Shown here in pieces: positions 6,251 through 9,234 of a stretch of 9,234 nucleotides of DNA (its first letter is position 1; each line of letters starts with the position of its first letter). Source of the stretch: an uncultured Thiomonas sp. GTDB lineage: Bacteria > Pseudomonadota > Gammaproteobacteria > Burkholderiales > Burkholderiaceae_C. A model generated the notes under the pieces. The model did not search any database. It was not told where the DNA came from and saw nothing but the letters and a program-made list of their open reading frames with translations. The position numbers were made by a program, and so were the translations under genes. The stretch spans positions 1 to 9,234 of the forward strand of contig CALBRU010000283.1 in the NCBI GenBank assembly GCA_937927695.1, given 5' to 3'.

Positions 6251-7450
6251 ATGTTGCCGCAGCGCCACACCCGAGAAACACCCGATCACTTGGCCGACTT
6301 GGCAGGCGATGCCGATCTGACGCACGGCGCAACGCTGGCGCCGGAGGGCTTCACGAACCTGCGTGCGCTTGTTGACCAGCTTCCGGGTTTTGTGTTCCGC
6401 TTGCGCCATGACGGCGGGCAACTGCAGTTCGACTTTGCCAGCGCCTGTTGCCTGCCGGTTTGCGGCGTTCAGGCCAATGATTTGCTGCACTCTGCACAGT
6501 ACCTTCTGGACCAGATCGACCCCTTGGATCTCGCACCGTTTCATGCGGCGCTGCGGGCCAGCGTCGCCTCCGGTTTCTGGAACTGGGAAAGTCGGCTGCA
6601 TACGCCGCACGGGCTCAAATGGGTGAATGTGCGGGCGCGCACGCGCAGCATCGACGCCCTCGCGGCCGAATCCACCGGCATCATGCTCAACGTCACGCAG
6701 AGTCATCTGCGCGAATCGCAGTTGCTCAATCTCTCCAGCGACCTGCGGGAGATCGCCTCGCATCTGGAGTCGGTGCGCGAAGCAGAGCGCGCCCGCATGG
6801 CGCGCGACCTGCATGACGATCTGGGTCAGGTGCTCACGGCCTTGCAGATGGATGTGGCGCTGCTGCGCAAGCAGTTTGGCGCCGCGCAGGCGCCGGAGTT
6901 GTTTGGCAACGTCGACAAGCTCATTCACGCCGCGGCAGAGGCGGGTCGGCGGGTTGCGTCCGAATTGCGCCCCAGCGTGCTCGACCTGGGGCTGAAGGCT
7001 GCGCTGCGCTGGATGTCCGAGCAATACGCCCAACGCTACGACATTCGGGTGTCAACCGAGCTGAGCTACAAAGGCGAGGTTGGCGAACTGATCGCCACGG
7101 AGCTGTTTCGCGTCGCGCAGGAGGGCTTGACGAACGTGGTGCGCCATGCGCGGGCGCGTCAGGCCTGGGTGCGCTGTGTCGATGCGGAGGCCCATCAGAT
7201 CTGCATTTCAGTCGAGGATGACGGTATCGGCTACACGCCGCAGGAGCCCCCGGCTAGCCGCCCCTCGCTGGGACTGCGGGGCATGCGCGAACGCGCCGCA
7301 GTCTTCGGCGGCAGCTTTCAGCTCGACCAGTCGCCGCGGGGCGGTGTGCGCGTGCAGGTGTGCATGCCGCTGGGGCCTACGCTGTTGAGTGATGACGCGG
7401 GCGCGGCCCAGCCTCATTCATCCCCATCCGCAGGAGACGCCCTTGGATGA
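6251..7450 (+). CDS. Soluble PAS-domain sensor histidine kinase, NarL/LuxR-partner type (HisKA_3)
   Basis: This 399-residue two-component sensor kinase would autophosphorylate and pass phosphate to the response regulator encoded next. Residues about 36-155 look like one PAS/PAC sensor module (LPGFVFRLRHDG near its start, WVNVRARTR near its end). The dimerisation/phosphoacceptor segment reads REAERARMARDLHDDLGQ with His188. The HATPase domain shows the N box (LTNVVRHA, Asn295), G1 (EDDGIGY, residues 322-328) and GLRGMRERA. There is no transmembrane segment or signal peptide, so the signal is probably cytoplasmic or a membrane-permeant/redox cue; no cofactor ligand can be assigned. No good Shine-Dalgarno sequence precedes the ATG at 6251, so the exact start is uncertain. 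The 3' end overlaps the regulator start by 8 bp. Confidence 0.92.
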   Translation: MLPQRHTRETPDHLADLAGDADLTHGATLAPEGFTNLRALVDQLPGFVFRLRHDGGQLQFDFASACCLPVCGVQANDLLHSAQYLLDQIDPLDLAPFHAALRASVASGFWNWESRLHTPHGLKWVNVRARTRSIDALAAESTGIMLNVTQSHLRESQLLNLSSDLREIASHLESVREAERARMARDLHDDLGQVLTALQMDVALLRKQFGAAQAPELFGNVDKLIHAAAEAGRRVASELRPSVLDLGLKAALRWMSEQYAQRYDIRVSTELSYKGEVGELIATELFRVAQEGLTNVVRHARARQAWVRCVDAEAHQICISVEDDGIGYTPQEPPASRPSLGLRGMRERAAVFGGSFQLDQSPRGGVRVQVCMPLGPTLLSDDAGAAQPHSSPSAGDALG

Positions 7451-8078
7451 GTTGCGCGTGCTCATCATCGACGACCATGCGCTGCTGGGCGAAAGTCTTG
7501 CGCGCTTTCTCGGCTCCAACGATATGCAGGCGGTCTGGTGCGGCGATCTCGTCCGCGCCATGCAATCCATCCGCGACCAGTCGTGGAGCGTGGTGTTGCT
7601 CGATCTGTCCATGCCCCAGGGCAACGGGCTTGATCTGCTCAAGCGCATCAAGCTCATGCACCCAAACCTGCCGGTGCTGATTCTGAGCATGCATCCCGAG
7701 CAACAGTTTGCGCTGCGCGCGCTGCGCGGCGGTGCGGCCGGCTATCTCACCAAGGGTTGCAGCCCCGACGTGCTGGTCGAGGCCATTCAAAAGGTGGTGC
7801 ACGGCGGGCGTTACCTCACACCCGGCGTGGCGGAGCAACTGGCCAACTACATGAACGAGGGCGAGGCGGCGGAAGAACCCCACGCCCGTCTTTCCGACCG
7901 GGAGATGCAGGTGTTCATGCGGCTGGTCGAAGGCAAATCAGTCAATCAGGTCGCCGACGAACTGCACATCAGCTGCAAGACGGTGAGCACGCACAAGACG
8001 CGGCTGATGCACAAACTCGCCCTCGACAACGACGCCGATCTGGTGCGCTACGCCATGCATCAGGGCATCGTGAGCTGA
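7443..8078 (+). CDS. NarL/LuxR-family response regulator (REC-HTH)
   Basis: This DNA-binding response regulator is the evident partner of the kinase upstream. I choose the TTG at 7443: AGGAG (7432-7436) lies six bases before it, the protein then begins DELRVLIIDDH as is normal for the family, and the length becomes 211 residues, typical of NarL-type regulators. The in-frame ATGs at 7389 and 7392 would add 18 or 17 unneeded residues inside the kinase gene. The receiver shows the acidic pair D10/D11, phosphoacceptor D54 (LLDLSMP), S82 and K104 (YLTKG). The C-terminal LuxR helix-turn-helix starts at LSDREMQVF and contains NQVADELHIS and KTVSTHKTRLMHKL. The overlapping stop/start (TTGGATGA) indicates translational coupling. 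Target promoters are not known; the divergent lipoprotein A promoter is an obvious candidate. Confidence 0.93.
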   Translation: MDELRVLIIDDHALLGESLARFLGSNDMQAVWCGDLVRAMQSIRDQSWSVVLLDLSMPQGNGLDLLKRIKLMHPNLPVLILSMHPEQQFALRALRGGAAGYLTKGCSPDVLVEAIQKVVHGGRYLTPGVAEQLANYMNEGEAAEEPHARLSDREMQVFMRLVEGKSVNQVADELHISCKTVSTHKTRLMHKLALDNDADLVRYAMHQGIVS

Positions 8079-8133
8079 ACCGCCTCCCCCCCTCGGGGGG
8101 CCTGACGCGCAGCGGCAGGTCTGGCGGTGCTAT
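8079..8133. repeat. C-run/G-run hairpin with GC-rich tail, possible Burkholderiales intergenic repeat
   Basis: Eight bases after the regulator stop comes C7-TC-G6 (8086-8100), able to fold as a 6-bp stem. It is followed by CCTGACGCGCAGCGGCAGG. There is no T run, so it is not a standard intrinsic terminator. From memory, similar C-run/TC/G-run elements followed by a GCGCAGCGGC-like tail recur between genes in Burkholderiales genomes; this was not checked here. Confidence 0.4.
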
Positions 8134-8162
8134 CAGACAGAAAGCGCCGCGGTTTTTATACT
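8134..8162 (+). promoter_or_regulatory. Candidate sigma-70 promoter immediately before kdsD
   Basis: CAGACA (8134-8139, 4 of 6 to TTGACA) and TATACT (8157-8162, 5 of 6 to TATAAT) are separated by 17 bp. A start 7-8 bases after the -10 would fall at 8169-8170, at the kdsD ATG itself, giving a leaderless or nearly leaderless transcript. Confidence 0.5.
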
Positions 8163-8169
8163 GCCGTTG

Positions 8170-9168
8170 ATGCACACCCCCTACTCGCCTGACCGCGCAG
8201 TTCAACTCGCGCGCGACACCCTGGATATCGAAGCCCGCGCCCTCCTTTCCCTGCGTGAGCGTCTGTCCGTCCCGCCGCTGTCGAGCGCGTTCGCCCAGGC
8301 GGTGCAGTGCATACTGCAGAGCGCTGGGCGCGTGGTGGTGTCGGGCATGGGCAAGTCGGGGCATGTGGGCCGAAAAATCGCTGCGACCTTCGCCTCCACT
8401 GGCACGCCGGCCTATTTCGTACACCCGGCCGAGGCCAGCCACGGCGACCTCGGCATGGTGACGCGCGACGATGTGTTCCTCGCCCTGTCCAACTCCGGCG
8501 AGACCGAAGAACTCACCCGCATCGTGCCGCAGGTCAAGCGCCTGGGCGCCACGCTCATCAGCATGACCGGCCGCACCGACTCCACCCTGGCGCGACATGC
8601 CGACATCCTGCTCGATTGCGCCGTCGAACAAGAAGCCTGCCCGCTCAACCTCGCGCCCACCGCCAGCACCACCGCCCAGCTTGCCCTGGGTGACGCCCTG
8701 GCCGTCGCCCTGCTCGACGCCCGCGGCTTCGGCCCGGAAGATTTCGCCCGCACCCATCCCGGCGGGAGCCTGGGGCGCAAACTGCTCACCCATGTGTGCG
8801 ATGTGATGCGCAGCGGGCAGGCCGTGCCCAGCGTGACGGGCGACGCGCCGTTCACCGCCGCGTTGATGGAAATCACCCGCAAGGGCCTGGGCATGACCGC
8901 CGTGGTCGATGCGCGCGGCGTGCTGGCGGGCATCATCACCGACGGCGATCTGCGCCGCCTGATCGAAAAGGGCGCCAACCTCAACACCTTGCAGGCGCAA
9001 CAGGCCATGCACCCGCAGCCGCGCACCATCGGCCCGGATGCGCTCGCCGTCGAAGCGGTGCAACTCATGGAGCAATACCGCATCAACCAATTGCTCGTCG
9101 CCGATGCGCAAGGCAAGCCCGTCGGTGCGCTGAACATGCACGACCTGTTCGCCGCCAAAGTGATCTGA
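8170..9168 (+). CDS. kdsD: D-arabinose 5-phosphate isomerase KdsD/KpsF (SIS domain plus two CBS domains)
   Basis: The enzyme interconverts D-ribulose 5-phosphate and D-arabinose 5-phosphate in the cytoplasm, the first step toward KDO for the LPS inner core. The 332-residue length matches the E. coli enzyme (328). The N-terminal SIS domain (about residues 40-170) contains SGMGKSGH, YFVHPAEASHGDLGM and SNSGETEEL. Residues equivalent to E. coli K59, E111, E152 and H193 appear as K62, E114, E155 and H196 (ARTHPGGSLG), a constant offset of three. The C-terminal half carries a CBS pair (about 208-330), with GLGMTAVVDARG and RINQLLVADAQG. The ATG at 8170 is preferred over the adjacent TTG at 8167. 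No Shine-Dalgarno is visible, and a -10 box ends only 8 bp upstream. The following reading frame begins 9 bp after the stop. Confidence 0.94.
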   Translation: MHTPYSPDRAVQLARDTLDIEARALLSLRERLSVPPLSSAFAQAVQCILQSAGRVVVSGMGKSGHVGRKIAATFASTGTPAYFVHPAEASHGDLGMVTRDDVFLALSNSGETEELTRIVPQVKRLGATLISMTGRTDSTLARHADILLDCAVEQEACPLNLAPTASTTAQLALGDALAVALLDARGFGPEDFARTHPGGSLGRKLLTHVCDVMRSGQAVPSVTGDAPFTAALMEITRKGLGMTAVVDARGVLAGIITDGDLRRLIEKGANLNTLQAQQAMHPQPRTIGPDALAVEAVQLMEQYRINQLLVADAQGKPVGALNMHDLFAAKVI

Positions 9169-9177
9169 AACCCCGCA

Positions 9178-9234
9178 ATGAATCCGCCTATCGAAGCCAT
9201 GCCCCGCGACGCCGCGCCCCGTCTCGCCTTCGAG
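9178..9234 (+). CDS. Start of a following gene, possibly kdsC (KDO-8-phosphate phosphatase), cut by window edge
   Basis: An open frame runs from the ATG at 9178 to the last base (19 codons, MNPPIEAMPRD onward), beginning 9 bp after the kdsD stop; a second in-frame ATG lies at 9199. The tight spacing suggests an operon with kdsD. In many proteobacteria kdsC or an lpt gene follows kdsD, so kdsC is a contextual guess. No HAD phosphatase motif is reached within the window. Confidence 0.45.
   Translation, partial: MNPPIEAMPRDAAPRLAFE

Noticed and set aside
6083..7033. 316-residue minus-strand open frame across the intergenic region and kinase
   Set aside because: Mostly antisense to the kinase, with no motif or ribosome-binding support.
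7389..7442. ATG starts at 7389/7392 for the response regulator
   Set aside because: The TTG at 7443 has AGGAG six bases upstream and gives the family-typical N-terminus and length.
7969..9141. 390-residue minus-strand open frame opposite kdsD
   Set aside because: Shadow of GC-rich kdsD codons; His/Gly/Ala-rich, with no recognisable motif.
1..9234. CRISPR array, tRNA, rRNA, insertion sequence or phage genes
   Set aside because: No spaced repeats, no cloverleaf-like segment, no transposase or integrase motif found in either strand.

Overview
This is a high-GC, gene-dense bacterial window. The metX-metW pair, a LuxR/NarL-type two-component pair and a kdsD-type gene for the LPS inner core point to a Gram-negative betaproteobacterium, most likely of the order Burkholderiales. 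The genus cannot be fixed from the sequence alone.

Layout. (1) Positions 1-1301, + strand: the 3' part of metX (homoserine O-acyltransferase) overlaps metW (methyltransferase-like methionine protein) by 4 bp. (2) Positions 1342-5802, - strand: an accessory cassette. It reads, in transcription order, lipoprotein A (5802-4216), a pair of hairpins including an intrinsic terminator (4200-4123), a membrane acyltransferase-3 protein (4073-2940) and lipoprotein B (2873-1342). A and B are diverged full-length paralogues that look like secreted beta-propellers. The acyltransferase between them is clearly more AT-rich than the flanking genes. (3) Positions 5803-6250: a 448-bp divergent intergenic region with several dyads and direct repeats. 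(4) Positions 6251-8078, + strand: a soluble PAS histidine kinase overlapping a NarL/LuxR response regulator. (5) Positions 8170-9168, + strand: kdsD/kpsF (arabinose-5-phosphate isomerase), followed at 9178 by the start of another gene, plausibly kdsC.

The main observation is in lipoprotein B. Its real start is the ATG at 2873, with a good Shine-Dalgarno sequence. It opens a twin-arginine lipoprotein signal peptide ending in LSAC. Immediately after the lipobox cysteine there is a run of ten G (coding strand; C10 at 2786-2795). With ten G the signal peptide is out of frame with the 480-residue mature domain and translation stops after 39 codons. Eleven (or eight) G would restore a complete lipoprotein. 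This is what a phase-variable contingency locus looks like, but a homopolymer sequencing error or a recent pseudogene would give the same sequence.

How the genes may work together (inference): the cassette looks like an envelope or exopolysaccharide-related module, with a membrane O-acyltransferase and two exported propeller lipoproteins. The kinase/regulator pair is transcribed divergently from lipoprotein A and could control it. The methionine and KDO genes on either side look like ordinary chromosomal housekeeping genes.
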